Below are positions 36,068 through 45,044 of a DNA stretch of 64,000 nucleotides, piece by piece. The notes under the pieces are model-generated. The model saw nothing but the letters and a program-made list of their open reading frames with translations, was not told the DNA's origin and did no database searches. How positions within the stretch are numbered: the stretch's first letter is position 1; each line of letters starts with the position of its first letter. The stretch is from assembly GCF_036503815.1 (NCBI RefSeq), contig NZ_AP027766.1, forward strand, positions 4,292 to 68,291, in the 5' to 3' direction. The translations under genes were made by a program, and so were the position numbers. The stretch comes from Escherichia coli. GTDB lineage: Bacteria; Pseudomonadota; Gammaproteobacteria; Enterobacterales; Enterobacteriaceae.

Positions 36068-36275
36068 CATCACGCCTGCTCCGGCCTCACTGCTTGAAGC
36101 CGTATTCACCCCCATGACCGAGTACACGCACAACGTGTATTCGGTGAAGGGTGATCGGCTGGCAATGACGCTTACAAAAATCGGTGTTGCCCAAGCTAAC
36201 AGCCAGGGCGACATTCAGTTATTTATCAACCCGGACTGTGCCACCGGTAAGGTACTGCTCTACAGAAAGGACTGA
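36060..36275 (+). CDS. Hypothetical 71-residue protein in the transfer operon
   Basis: Starts MPDITPAPASLLEAVFTPMT inside the end of the previous gene and stops 2 bp before virB1. No transmembrane segment or Cys-rich motif; the middle (YSVKGDRLAMTLTKIG) suggests a small beta-rich protein. Tight packing between two genes of the operon is the only support for it being real. Function unknown. Confidence 0.65.
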   Translation: MPDITPAPASLLEAVFTPMTEYTHNVYSVKGDRLAMTLTKIGVAQANSQGDIQLFINPDCATGKVLLYRKD

Positions 36276-36277
36276 CT

Positions 36278-36940
36278 ATGTTAACCACTGCCGCGTTGTT
36301 TCAGCTCGCAATGCAGTGTGCTCCCGCCGTTCACCCCGATACCATCCACGACATCACCCGCACCGAATCCGGCTTAAATCCATATGCCATCGCTGAGATT
36401 GTCCCGGTAAAGGGCGGCAGGAGCCGCGTGATTTCTCATCTGCCTTCGTCGAAAGACGAGGCGCTAAAAATTGTGGAGGCCATAAAGCAGAAAAAGCACC
36501 GTTATTCAGTAGGGCTGATGCAGATAACCAGCACCAACTTCCCGCAGTTCGGCGTAAGCGCCGAATCCATGTTTAACCCCTGTGACAACATGACTGTTGC
36601 CGCGAAAATCATCACCGACTGCTATCAACGAGGAGGAACATTACAGCGCGCCCTGAGCTGCTATTACTCAGGCAACTTTGAAACCGGCCAGCGCCCGGAA
36701 AGCGCGTTCGGCAACACAAGCTACGTACAGCGTATTGGCTACGTTGTGCCCTCAACGCGGGCAGAACAGCAGACAGCATCTCCCTCATCCGGGGAAGCGC
36801 CTGCCGTCCCGTCCGACAACACTGTTTACCCGGATAGCGTCATACGCGGCGTAATTCCGGCACCCGACACCACCCCGACCAGCATCGCTGCTTATCCGCC
36901 ACATGTCGTGCGCGGCGGCCTCGCTGTGTCTTCTGATTAA
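36278..36940 (+). CDS. virB1: VirB1-like lytic transglycosylase
   Basis: 220 residues. The SLT-type catalytic Glu is Glu30 in TRTESGLNPYAIAE, followed by the second motif YSVGLMQITSTNFPQFG and the third region ALSCYYSGNF. It opens peptidoglycan for assembly of the type IV secretion channel. The C-terminal 60 residues are Pro/Ser-rich, as in other VirB1 proteins. No obvious signal peptide at the annotated start, though MLTTAALFQLAMQCAPAVHP is mildly hydrophobic. First structural gene of the cluster. Confidence 0.9.
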   Translation: MLTTAALFQLAMQCAPAVHPDTIHDITRTESGLNPYAIAEIVPVKGGRSRVISHLPSSKDEALKIVEAIKQKKHRYSVGLMQITSTNFPQFGVSAESMFNPCDNMTVAAKIITDCYQRGGTLQRALSCYYSGNFETGQRPESAFGNTSYVQRIGYVVPSTRAEQQTASPSSGEAPAVPSDNTVYPDSVIRGVIPAPDTTPTSIAAYPPHVVRGGLAVSSD

Positions 36941-36950
36941 GGAAGAGATC

Positions 36951-37250
36951 ATGACTTTACGTACTATCAAAACCGCTGCAACCCGCCTGATTGCCGCATT
37001 TTCCGCCCTGTCTGCTGTTCCAGCAATGGCGGCCAGCGCTGACCAGGCATTTCAGAAAGGCAGTGACGCCATTAACTGGGTCTTCCTCGGCCTAACTGGT
37101 ATGTCAGTCGTCACTATCAGCTGTGCGGTGGCCTTTATCGCCTACAAGATGCTTGTTGACGGCAAGGCCTGGCACGATCTCCAGCGCGTGTTCTGGGCGG
37201 GTGTCCTGCTCGCCGGGGCGTCCGGGTTCGGTGCCTACTTCGCCGCCTAA
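36951..37250 (+). CDS. virB2: VirB2-like pilin
   Basis: 99 residues from MTLRTIKTAATRLIAAFSAL; the start at 36951 has GGAAGAG upstream, while the longer frame begins inside virB1. A signal peptide with cleavage after AMA (about residue 27) and two hydrophobic helices (WVFLGLTGMSVVTISCAVAF; VFWAGVLLAGASGFGAYF) match VirB2/TrbC pilins. It forms the conjugative pilus. Located between virB1 and the virB3-virB4 fusion. Confidence 0.88.
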   Translation: MTLRTIKTAATRLIAAFSALSAVPAMAASADQAFQKGSDAINWVFLGLTGMSVVTISCAVAFIAYKMLVDGKAWHDLQRVFWAGVLLAGASGFGAYFAA

Positions 37251-37259
37251 GGAGGCAGC

Positions 37260-40010
37260 ATGACCATCCTCAACAAGGCGCTGACCCGACCGGCGGCGCT
37301 GTGGGGGGTCCCGCTTGTCCCCCTGCTGTTCACCCTGTGCATCCTTACCCTGGCGGCCGTCTGGTCACGTTTTTACTGGCTTCTCCTGCTTCTCATACCT
37401 GCCTTTATCGAGCTGAGACGGCTGGCAAAAGAGGACATTCATTTCTTTGACCTGAAGTTGCTGGCGTTTAAAACGCGTGGCAACCGCGCGGCGACCCGGC
37501 ATTTCGGGACAAAGGCGCTTGTCGCAAACCAGTACGACGCCATAGACGTTACGGAGTTTATAAAACATATGCGGCTCAACGAGAGTATCCCGCTGTCCCG
37601 CTATCTCCCCTGGTCTTCCCACCTGCACGAGCAGGTGGTGAAGAACAAAAAAGGTGACTTTGTCAGCACCTGGGAGATCGGCGGTATCATTTTTGAATGC
37701 GAGGATGAACATTACCTCGCCACCCTGGACATGCAGCTCAACAACGTTATCCGCTCCTTTGAGGGGCTACCCGTTACCTTCTATACCCATCTGGTGAGCG
37801 ACGAATTTACCGACACGCTTGAATGTGAATCCGGGATTCCGTTTTCAGATGAAATCGCGCGTCTGTTTTACGCCTCCCGCGAGGGCAAACCTTTCTACCA
37901 GCGTCGCCTCTTCTTCACCGTCTGCTTCAATCCGCACACCGGCATTGAGCGGGCGACCATGAAACAGAAGTCCCTGGGCGAACGTAAAACCCTGCTCGAC
38001 AATGCCCTGCAGGTGATGCAGGAGCACCGGCAAGCGATTGGCACGGCGCTGTCACGCTACGCGGCGCGGCCGCTTGGCACTTATGAGGAGAACGGGCACG
38101 TGTTCTCCTCCCAGCTGGCGTTTTACAACTTTCTGATCACCGGCAGGTGGCAGAAAGTCCGCGTCACCCGCACGCCGTTTTATGACGTGCTGGGCGGCAC
38201 GGATATTTTCCCTTCCACCGACATTGGCCAGGTCAGCCACACCGACGGCCAGAGCTACTTTCGCGGGCTGGAAATCAAGGATTACAGCACTGAAACCATC
38301 ACCGGGCTGTATGACTCGCTTCTTTATGCCCGCTGCCGGTACGTGTTCACGCAGTCCTATACCTGCATGGGTAAGGATGAAGCGCGGGGCTGCATCCGCA
38401 CCATCGAGAAACGCCTGAAGTCTGCCGAGGATGATGCGATCTCCCAGCAGGAAGACCTGAAGGTCGCCCGCGACATGCTTCAGTCCGGCATTATTTCATT
38501 CGGGAAATATCACCAGACGCTTATTGTCAGCGCCCCAACCAGCGAGCAGGTTATCCGGGACACCAACACCCTGGCGGATACCCTGAAGGATCTCGGTTTC
38601 ATCATGACCCTGTCCCGCGAGTCGCTGTCGGCGGCGTATCTCGCGCAGTTGCCGGGTGTGTATCACCTGCGCCCGCGTCTGGTGCCGGTGAGCAGCCTCA
38701 ACTACGCCGAAATGGTGTCGTTTCACAACTTTCACCCGCACAAGCGGGACGGGAATGCCTGGGGGGAGGCGATTGCCGTTGTTCCGACCCCGTCCGGGGG
38801 ATGTCAGTACGTGAATCTGCACAACAGCCAGGCCGATGTTGACGAGTTCAGCGAGAAGCCGCCGGGTAACACCATGCTGCTCGGCAGTACCGGGACGGGG
38901 AAATCGACCCTGCTGATGATGTTCCAGCATCTGATGCAGAAATACCGGCGTCCTGAGTCGTTTGCGCCGGGGGCGACGAAAAAGCGCTTCACCTCGGTGG
39001 TCTTTGATAAAGACCGTTCGGCGGAAATGTCGATACGCCTCCAGGGCGGCTCGTACTTCCGTTTCCGTTCAGGCGAGAAGACCGGCCTTAACCCGTTTGC
39101 GCTCGCTCCAACGAAACGTAACCGCAACTTCCTCAAGAAGCTGATGCGAATGATGTGCACAAGGGACGGCAAACCGCTCGACCCGCGCGATGAAGAACGC
39201 CTCAGCGAGGCAGTGGACACCATCATGCTGGACTACCCGCCTGAGCTTCGTCGCAACGGCATCACCCGCATGCTGGAAGTGCTGCATGAAGCCCCGACGA
39301 AGGACGCACGGATGAACGGGCTGCGCATCCGTCTCCAGCAGTGGGCGCAGGGCGGGGAGTTTGGCTGGGTGTTTGATAATGACGTGGACACCTTTGATAT
39401 CGACAATATTGATAATTTCGGCATCGACGGCACGGAGTTCCTGAACGACAAAGACGTGCGCAGCCCGCTCACCTTCTACCTGCTCTACCGCGTGACCAGC
39501 CTCCTCGATGGCCGCCGCCTGGTCATTTTCATGGATGAATTCTGGAAATGGCTTCAGGACCCGGAGTTTTCAAAATTCGCCCTCGACATGCTGAAGGTCA
39601 TTCGAAAGCTCAACGGCATTTTCTTCCCGGCCACGCAGTCGCCGGAGGAGATGTGCAAGCACGAGATCTCGGCGGCCATTATCGAGCAGTGTAGTACCCG
39701 CATCTTCATGGCGAACCAGCAGGCGAAGGAGTACGACTACGTGGACATGCTGCGGGTGCCGAAAGCGGTTTACGACATCGTGACCACCCTCGACCCCTAC
39801 GCCCGCCAGATGGTGATCATGAAATCTCCGCTGCGGCGTGGTGACGTGCGCCCGTATATCGCACAAATCACCCTCGACCTCTCCGGGCTAGGTCGCTACA
39901 CGAAGCTGCTCAGCGCCAGTGCGGACAACCTGAAAATTTTTGACGAGATCTGGCAGGAGGGTATGAAGCCGGAAGACTGGAAAGACGAAATGCTGAGACG
40001 TGCCGTTTAA
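37260..40010 (+). CDS. virB4: VirB3-VirB4 fusion ATPase
   Basis: 916 residues. The first 90 or so, with two hydrophobic helices (WGVPLVPLLFTLCILTLAAV; FYWLLLLLIPAFIELRRLAK), are VirB3. The rest is a VirB4 ATPase with Walker A LLGSTGTGKST (about 541-551), Walker B RRLVIFMDEFW (about 749-759) and a C-terminal RecA-like core. It powers pilus assembly and substrate transfer at the inner membrane. Fused VirB3-VirB4 proteins occur in several MPF_T systems, including IncX. Starts 9 bp after virB2 with GGAGG as ribosome site. Confidence 0.93.
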   Translation: MTILNKALTRPAALWGVPLVPLLFTLCILTLAAVWSRFYWLLLLLIPAFIELRRLAKEDIHFFDLKLLAFKTRGNRAATRHFGTKALVANQYDAIDVTEFIKHMRLNESIPLSRYLPWSSHLHEQVVKNKKGDFVSTWEIGGIIFECEDEHYLATLDMQLNNVIRSFEGLPVTFYTHLVSDEFTDTLECESGIPFSDEIARLFYASREGKPFYQRRLFFTVCFNPHTGIERATMKQKSLGERKTLLDNALQVMQEHRQAIGTALSRYAARPLGTYEENGHVFSSQLAFYNFLITGRWQKVRVTRTPFYDVLGGTDIFPSTDIGQVSHTDGQSYFRGLEIKDYSTETITGLYDSLLYARCRYVFTQSYTCMGKDEARGCIRTIEKRLKSAEDDAISQQEDLKVARDMLQSGIISFGKYHQTLIVSAPTSEQVIRDTNTLADTLKDLGFIMTLSRESLSAAYLAQLPGVYHLRPRLVPVSSLNYAEMVSFHNFHPHKRDGNAWGEAIAVVPTPSGGCQYVNLHNSQADVDEFSEKPPGNTMLLGSTGTGKSTLLMMFQHLMQKYRRPESFAPGATKKRFTSVVFDKDRSAEMSIRLQGGSYFRFRSGEKTGLNPFALAPTKRNRNFLKKLMRMMCTRDGKPLDPRDEERLSEAVDTIMLDYPPELRRNGITRMLEVLHEAPTKDARMNGLRIRLQQWAQGGEFGWVFDNDVDTFDIDNIDNFGIDGTEFLNDKDVRSPLTFYLLYRVTSLLDGRRLVIFMDEFWKWLQDPEFSKFALDMLKVIRKLNGIFFPATQSPEEMCKHEISAAIIEQCSTRIFMANQQAKEYDYVDMLRVPKAVYDIVTTLDPYARQMVIMKSPLRRGDVRPYIAQITLDLSGLGRYTKLLSASADNLKIFDEIWQEGMKPEDWKDEMLRRAV

Positions 40011-40028
40011 TCACAAAAGGATAACACC

Positions 40029-40745
40029 ATGAAACTGAAAACCACCCTGACGGCGCTGACCGTCGCCTTGTGTCTCTTTCACGTCCCGGCTCAGGCCGGT
40101 ATTCCCGTTTTTGATGAAGTAGCCAACGCCAGCAACATCCAGCAGTGGGCGGAGAAGCTCCAGCAGTGGCAGCAGACGGTTCAACATTATCAGTCGCAGA
40201 TGAACGCTTATAAACAACAGCTGGCAACGGCCACCGGTATTCGGGACGTCCAGGCATTCCTGAATCAGGCAAAAAACCTGACGGCTGACATTAAAAATCT
40301 GAAAAACAGGGGGATTTCCTTAAACGATCTGTTAACCGGCTCAGGCGGGTCTTATGCTGGGGAACTAAACAGGCTGTATGACAAATACAAACTGTTCGAC
40401 AACTGCCCGGAGAACGCCAGCGAGGCGTACCGGGATAGCTGCAAACAGATGCTCCTCAATCAGGCGGTGTCCGTCGAGGACACTTCTGACATCCAGGAAA
40501 AAATTTCCGACACGCTGAGCGATATTAGTAATCTCGCCAGTCGCATCGAGAATGCGAAGGACAGTAAAGAATCGCAGGATCTGGCGAACGTAGTGTCCGC
40601 GCGGAGTATCCAGCTGAACGCCCTGACCACTCAATGGGAAATGTCGGTCAAACAAAGTGAGATGCGCAACCAGCTGCTTGCCGAACAACGCCGAAAGGCG
40701 CAGGCCGAGCAAATGCGCACAGCTCCAATCGCAGACCTTAACTAA
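40029..40745 (+). CDS. virB5: VirB5-like minor pilin
   Basis: 238 residues: signal peptide to AQA (residue 23), mature start GIPVFDEVANASNIQQWAEK, then long helices (QQWQQTVQHYQSQMNAYKQQ). This is the TrwJ/VirB5 pattern of a pilus-tip protein. C-terminal half helical and Gln-rich, ending APIADLN. That last hexapeptide (PIADLN) recurs at the end of the next gene's product. Ribosome site AAAAGGA precedes ATG. Confidence 0.88.
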   Translation: MKLKTTLTALTVALCLFHVPAQAGIPVFDEVANASNIQQWAEKLQQWQQTVQHYQSQMNAYKQQLATATGIRDVQAFLNQAKNLTADIKNLKNRGISLNDLLTGSGGSYAGELNRLYDKYKLFDNCPENASEAYRDSCKQMLLNQAVSVEDTSDIQEKISDTLSDISNLASRIENAKDSKESQDLANVVSARSIQLNALTTQWEMSVKQSEMRNQLLAEQRRKAQAEQMRTAPIADLN

Positions 40746-40756
40746 CAGGTGACCCC

Positions 40757-41041
40757 ATGAAACTGAAGACACTGACCTTTATTGTTCTGGCCTCAGTGGC
40801 CGCGCTTACTGGCTGCGAGGATAAAACCTCCGTAGACTGGTATATGGCACACCATGACGACATGCTGGCGAAATACAGGGAGTGCATTTTTAATCATAAT
40901 TTTGTGCCCACCGATTGCCAGAATGCACGCTCCGCCCTTCACCGTGAAAAAGCTAAACCTGATGTTGCCGAAGGATATAAGCAAATCCTGAAAGACCTTG
41001 ATAAAGCTCGCGTGCAAGAGCCTATTGCTGACCTGAATTAG
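40757..41041 (+). CDS. eex: EexN-type entry exclusion lipoprotein
   Basis: 94 residues, lipobox LTGC with Cys at residue 20 (VAALTGCEDKTSVDW). The mature part WYMAHHDDMLAKYRECIFN and DCQNARSALHREK matches the EexN family seen between virB5 and virB6 in IncN-like and pCRY-like systems. It should sit in the inner membrane and block entry of a second related plasmid. Start MKLKT and end PIADLN repeat those of VirB5 although the DNA differs. Confidence 0.85.
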   Translation: MKLKTLTFIVLASVAALTGCEDKTSVDWYMAHHDDMLAKYRECIFNHNFVPTDCQNARSALHREKAKPDVAEGYKQILKDLDKARVQEPIADLN

Positions 41042-41058
41042 CGACAGGAGAACGCACC

Positions 41059-42066
41059 ATGAGTGGAATATTCGTCGGATTAAACAGCCACATCATGGAG
41101 GGGTTTGACAGCGTGCTCACCAGCGTGGCCGCCGATACGGGGGGGTGGATGGCACACCTGTTCTCCATCGCGGTGCTCTCGCTGTACATCACGTGGCGCG
41201 CCTACCAGACGATGGCAGGCAAGCTAGTCCGCCCCTTCGAGGAGATCGTGTGGGACGTGAGCCGGATGCTCATCATCATGATTTTCGTCACCAACGCCGG
41301 AGGCTATCTCGATCTGGTTTCGGATGCCATCACCGGCCTGCGGGACGGATTCAGCGGCGACGCGTCGATCTGGGCGCGGCTGGATACCGTCTGGGAAAAG
41401 GCTCAAGCACTTGGGGAGAAGCTTTACTCTTATGATGATTCAACCTATGTCGCTCTAAAAGGCACTCTGGCGCAGTTTCTGGTCTGGGCAGGCGTCATGT
41501 TACTGGTAGGCATCACGGCCATCATTAACCTGATAGCCGAACTGGTGATGCTGCTGATGCTGGCGACCGCCCCGATCTTTATCTACTGCCTGATGTGGTC
41601 GTGGTTCCGGGATATGTTCAGCAACTGGCTCAGAATTATTCTGGGCTGCATCCTTACATCCCTGTTCAGCGGCATCGCCCTGACGGTGGTAATGGATTAC
41701 CTGGACTACATCCTGGCGGGCGCCACAAAAGCATCCGATGCCAACTACCTGACTCTGGCCGTTCAGGTCTTCCTCGGCACGGCGGGTGCCGCCGCCGTGA
41801 TGGTCCTGACCTATAAGCTGGCCGAGGCGCTTGCCGGTGCATCCGCACAGGGTGCCGCTCAGGCACTTGCCGCGTCGGGAGTAGGTTCAGCCCGTCAATC
41901 CGCCTCCTCCGCAGCCGGTGCGGTGGGGGATAAAGCCTCACAGAACCTTAACAGCACCGGCAGCGCAACGGCCTCGTCTGCCTCCACGGCCTCCCGCGCC
42001 ACCGGCGATGCGCGCAGCCGCAGCCGCGCCGCCGTTCAGCGGATGCAGGAACGCTACCAGAGATAA
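41059..42066 (+). CDS. virB6: VirB6-like polytopic channel protein
   Basis: 335 residues with five or six transmembrane helices (for example LFSIAVLSLYITWRAYQTMA; FLVWAGVMLLVGITAIINLI; IILGCILTSLFSGIALTVVM). The C-terminal tail of 70 residues is Ala/Ser/Gly-rich and low in complexity. TrbL/VirB6 proteins form the inner-membrane part of the DNA channel. It follows eex by 17 bp in the same operon. Confidence 0.9.
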   Translation: MSGIFVGLNSHIMEGFDSVLTSVAADTGGWMAHLFSIAVLSLYITWRAYQTMAGKLVRPFEEIVWDVSRMLIIMIFVTNAGGYLDLVSDAITGLRDGFSGDASIWARLDTVWEKAQALGEKLYSYDDSTYVALKGTLAQFLVWAGVMLLVGITAIINLIAELVMLLMLATAPIFIYCLMWSWFRDMFSNWLRIILGCILTSLFSGIALTVVMDYLDYILAGATKASDANYLTLAVQVFLGTAGAAAVMVLTYKLAEALAGASAQGAAQALAASGVGSARQSASSAAGAVGDKASQNLNSTGSATASSASTASRATGDARSRSRAAVQRMQERYQR

Positions 42067-42142
42067 CCCAGTCTGACTGAACTGCGGGACGCCGCAACGG
42101 CGTCCTGCGGCTTCGTCACGTCTTTACCACAGGAAAAACACC

Positions 42143-42283
42143 ATGAAATACGGCATCACGCTGCTGATGCTGTGCCTGCTTGCAGGCTGCGCACAGCGAA
42201 ACACCCAACTTCCGCCCGTGTCGGGCAACCCGGAGCCGGTCAATTCCCCGGCCATTATTCAGGAGTTAACCCCCCATGTCTGA
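42143..42283 (+). CDS. virB7: VirB7-like lipoprotein
   Basis: 46 residues: MKYGITLLMLCLLAGCAQRN has a lipobox LLAGC with Cys at 16. The rest is Pro-rich (LPPVSGNPEPVNSPAIIQEL). The small lipoprotein VirB7 anchors the outer-membrane core complex with VirB9 and VirB10. The last bases overlap the start of virB8. It is too short for many gene finders; position and lipobox make it convincing. Confidence 0.85.
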   Translation: MKYGITLLMLCLLAGCAQRNTQLPPVSGNPEPVNSPAIIQELTPHV

Positions 42284-42962
42284 ACTTACCGCCAAAGCCC
42301 TGAGCGACTCGCGCTCGTTTGAGAACGCCATTCTTGAGCGGGATATGCGCATGAAAAAGGCGGGCTGGATCGTGGCGGCGCTCGCCGGTCTGCTGCTCGT
42401 CTTCGCCCTTGCCGCCCTTATCCTGCTGCTACCGCTCAAAACCACCACCGTGGAGCTGTACACGCTCGACCGTCAGACCGGGCGCATCGAGCGCGTCACC
42501 ACCGTCGGCGAGGACAAGCTGGACACCTCCGAGGTGCTCAATCTCTCGCAGACTGCGTCCTACGTGAAGCGCCGCGAGGGGTACAACTATTTCGCCCTTC
42601 AGCAGGACTACAGAGAGACGCAGATGTTCAACAGCGACGAGGTCAACAAGGAATACCTCGACTGGTTTAACAGCCCGGACGCGCCGGACGCTGTGTTTCA
42701 GCAGGCGGCCTATGTAGTCACGGTGGAAGTCCTCTCCAACGTACCGTCAGAGGGCACCGGCTCCAGCATGGTGGAGATGCTGCGCATCAAGCGCACCATT
42801 CGAAAGGTCAAGGACAACACCGAAACGTATGATTACTGGACGGTGCGCATGACCTACCGCTATTTCCCGCAGAAGAAAATGACGGCCTCCGAGCGCGAGG
42901 TGAACCCGTTCGGCTTCATCGTCACCAGTTACCAGCGGTTTAAGGAGAAAAGCGATGAATAA
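42276..42962 (+). CDS. virB8: VirB8-like assembly factor
   Basis: 228 residues with a single transmembrane helix (AGWIVAALAGLLLVFALAAL, about 25-50) and a periplasmic NTF2-like domain (VTTVGEDKLDTSEVLNLSQT, YVKRREGYNYFALQQDYRET, VNPFGFIVTSYQRFKE). VirB8 is an inner-membrane scaffold. It overlaps virB7 by 8 bp and virB9 by 8 bp, so translation is coupled through the block. Confidence 0.92.
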   Translation: MSELTAKALSDSRSFENAILERDMRMKKAGWIVAALAGLLLVFALAALILLLPLKTTTVELYTLDRQTGRIERVTTVGEDKLDTSEVLNLSQTASYVKRREGYNYFALQQDYRETQMFNSDEVNKEYLDWFNSPDAPDAVFQQAAYVVTVEVLSNVPSEGTGSSMVEMLRIKRTIRKVKDNTETYDYWTVRMTYRYFPQKKMTASEREVNPFGFIVTSYQRFKEKSDE

Positions 42963-43848
42963 GGTACTGATGTGTGCCCTCCTGCTGACCGCAGCGTCAG
43001 CATGGGGGGCGGCGACACCGCGCGGCAGCGCCTATGACAGCCGCATGCAGAACATCCCCTACAACAGCCAGAACACGACAGTGATTAACACGCGGGCGGG
43101 TTACATCACGACGCTGGTTTTTGACGCCGACGAGGAGGTGATCACCGCCACCGCTGGTTTTCCGCAGGGCTGGACGATCACACCCGACCGTAACCGCGTG
43201 GGGATTAGCCCCGCGCCGGTGAAGCAGCCGGTAACGGATGCGGACGGCAAAACCGTCCAGAAGATTTTCACCCCCACGCAGCAGGACTGGCAGACCAACC
43301 TGTTTGTGACCACCACAAAGCGCGACTACAGCCTGATGCTGAACGTGATCGATAACGATCGCGAGGCGGGAAATCTGGCCTTTGTGGTGCGCTTCAGCTA
43401 CCCCGACGATACCCGCAGGCAGAACGACGCAGCCCGCCTCGCCCGTCAGCAGGAGCTTCAGGCCGCGCAGGAGAAAGAACGCATTCAGTTTGCCCTGAAG
43501 AAATCCACTGCGCCGCGCAACTGGAACTACACCCGCAGGGTGGCGGCAGGTTCGGAGTCGATCACCCCGGATTTTGCGTATGACGACGGCCGGTTTACCT
43601 ATCTCGGCTTTTCACCGCAGAAGCTGATCCCGTCGCCGACCGTCATCGTCGGCGGCAGCGAGCAGGTGATCACCCCGACCTTCAGCACCGAGGGTAACTA
43701 CCGGGTGATGGTACTGCGCTCTCTTTCTCCACGCTTTGTGCTGCGCTACGGCAGCCAGGTCGTGGGGATTGAAAACGGCAGTTACGGGAAAGTCACCGTG
43801 GCGAACGGCAGCACCGTCTCACCGGATGTGAAACTGGAGAGCAAATGA
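42955..43848 (+). CDS. virB9: VirB9-like outer-membrane complex protein
   Basis: 297 residues, signal peptide to about residue 18 (LLLTAASAWGAATPRGSAYD). The N-terminal domain has GYITTLVFDADEEVITATAG and the C-terminal beta domain has NWNYTRRVAAGSESITPDFA plus PSPTVIVGGSEQVITPTFST. With VirB7 and VirB10 it forms the outer core ring. ATGATG overlaps the virB10 start. Confidence 0.92.
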   Translation: MNKVLMCALLLTAASAWGAATPRGSAYDSRMQNIPYNSQNTTVINTRAGYITTLVFDADEEVITATAGFPQGWTITPDRNRVGISPAPVKQPVTDADGKTVQKIFTPTQQDWQTNLFVTTTKRDYSLMLNVIDNDREAGNLAFVVRFSYPDDTRRQNDAARLARQQELQAAQEKERIQFALKKSTAPRNWNYTRRVAAGSESITPDFAYDDGRFTYLGFSPQKLIPSPTVIVGGSEQVITPTFSTEGNYRVMVLRSLSPRFVLRYGSQVVGIENGSYGKVTVANGSTVSPDVKLESK

Positions 43849-45041
43849 TGAACGAACAGGAAGACATTAAAACCGCCGCCGAACTGGAGGCGGAAGCCCG
43901 CGAGCGGGCGCGGGCAGAGATTGACGGCGATAAACCCGCCGCAGGCGCGGTGCCACCCGGACAGCCACAGGTGGTGCAGCACGCGAAGCGCCGCAGCCGC
44001 CGCTCGCTCGTGCTGGCCGCCATCAGCCTGGTGTTACTGGTCATTATCGCCACCGGCGGGGATTACCTGATGGCGAAACTGAAGGGTGACGGCAGCGGAA
44101 AAAGCGCGAGCCATGAACCGGAATCGCACGCCACCTCCCCCGCCCGCGAGCGCAATAACCTCGGACGGGATCTGAACCCGCTGGGACAGCTGGCAGACAC
44201 AACCGGCCAGGAGAAGACTACTCCGACTGATACCGCCGCGCCGCCGCAGGCATCACCGCCCCCCCTGACGTTTGACAAGGTCAGCGCCCTGGCAGACAGC
44301 GCCCCAACCACTGCAAGCAGCGCCCCGAAAAGCACGTCCAGCAGTAACGTATCACCTGCGGGCAGCGCGTCCGCGCCAGGCTCTGCAACACCCGCCGGGC
44401 AGTCGCAGGATAACGGGCTGGCGCGCATTACCGGCGTGAAGCGGCTCGGCCTCGATCCGGATTTGTACATTCCGGCCGACCGGCATATCCCCTGCGCGAT
44501 GATGCAGCGCTTTGTATCGGACGTGGGCGGGCGCTTTAACTGCCTTATCAGCGAGGACATTTACAGCGCCAGCAACGCCGTGCGCCTTATCCCGGCAGGC
44601 ACTGAGGCGCGCGGCCTGTACCGCACCGGCACGCTGAAAAACGGGCAGGGGCGTCTGTTCCTCGCCATCACCGAGCTGCGCACGCCGGAACCCGGCCGCC
44701 TGGTTATTCCGATGGTTGACAGCCAGGCCGTGGGGGCGCTTGGCGAGAACGGCGTCGCGGGCTGGATAGACAATCACTGGCTGGAGCGGATAGGTAATAC
44801 CCTCCTGCTCGGCACGGTACAGGACTTTGCCGCTGCGGCCTCCGGCTCGTCGCCGGGCAAGGATCGCAACACGGACTACACGGAGAACACCCGCGCGGCC
44901 ACGGCGGAAATGGCAAAAACGCTCCTGGAAAACAGCATCAACATCCCGCCGACGATGTACCTCAACCAGGGTGACGTGATTGGCCTGGTCACGGGGGCGG
45001 ACATTGATTTTTCAGACGTCTACAGACTGCGCATGAGGTAA
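43845..45041 (+). CDS. virB10: VirB10-like energy-sensing core protein
   Basis: 398 residues: cytoplasmic N-tail, one transmembrane helix (SLVLAAISLVLLVIIATGGD, about 47-67), a Pro/Ser/Ala-rich periplasmic linker (about 75-190) and the TrbI/VirB10 beta-barrel domain (IPADRHIPCAMMQRFVSDVG; LNQGDVIGLVTGADIDFSDV at the end). It spans both membranes and opens the outer channel. The start is Met1 or Met2 of an ATGATG pair. Confidence 0.92.
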   Translation: MMNEQEDIKTAAELEAEARERARAEIDGDKPAAGAVPPGQPQVVQHAKRRSRRSLVLAAISLVLLVIIATGGDYLMAKLKGDGSGKSASHEPESHATSPARERNNLGRDLNPLGQLADTTGQEKTTPTDTAAPPQASPPPLTFDKVSALADSAPTTASSAPKSTSSSNVSPAGSASAPGSATPAGQSQDNGLARITGVKRLGLDPDLYIPADRHIPCAMMQRFVSDVGGRFNCLISEDIYSASNAVRLIPAGTEARGLYRTGTLKNGQGRLFLAITELRTPEPGRLVIPMVDSQAVGALGENGVAGWIDNHWLERIGNTLLLGTVQDFAAAASGSSPGKDRNTDYTENTRAATAEMAKTLLENSINIPPTMYLNQGDVIGLVTGADIDFSDVYRLRMR

Positions 45042-45044
45042 GCG

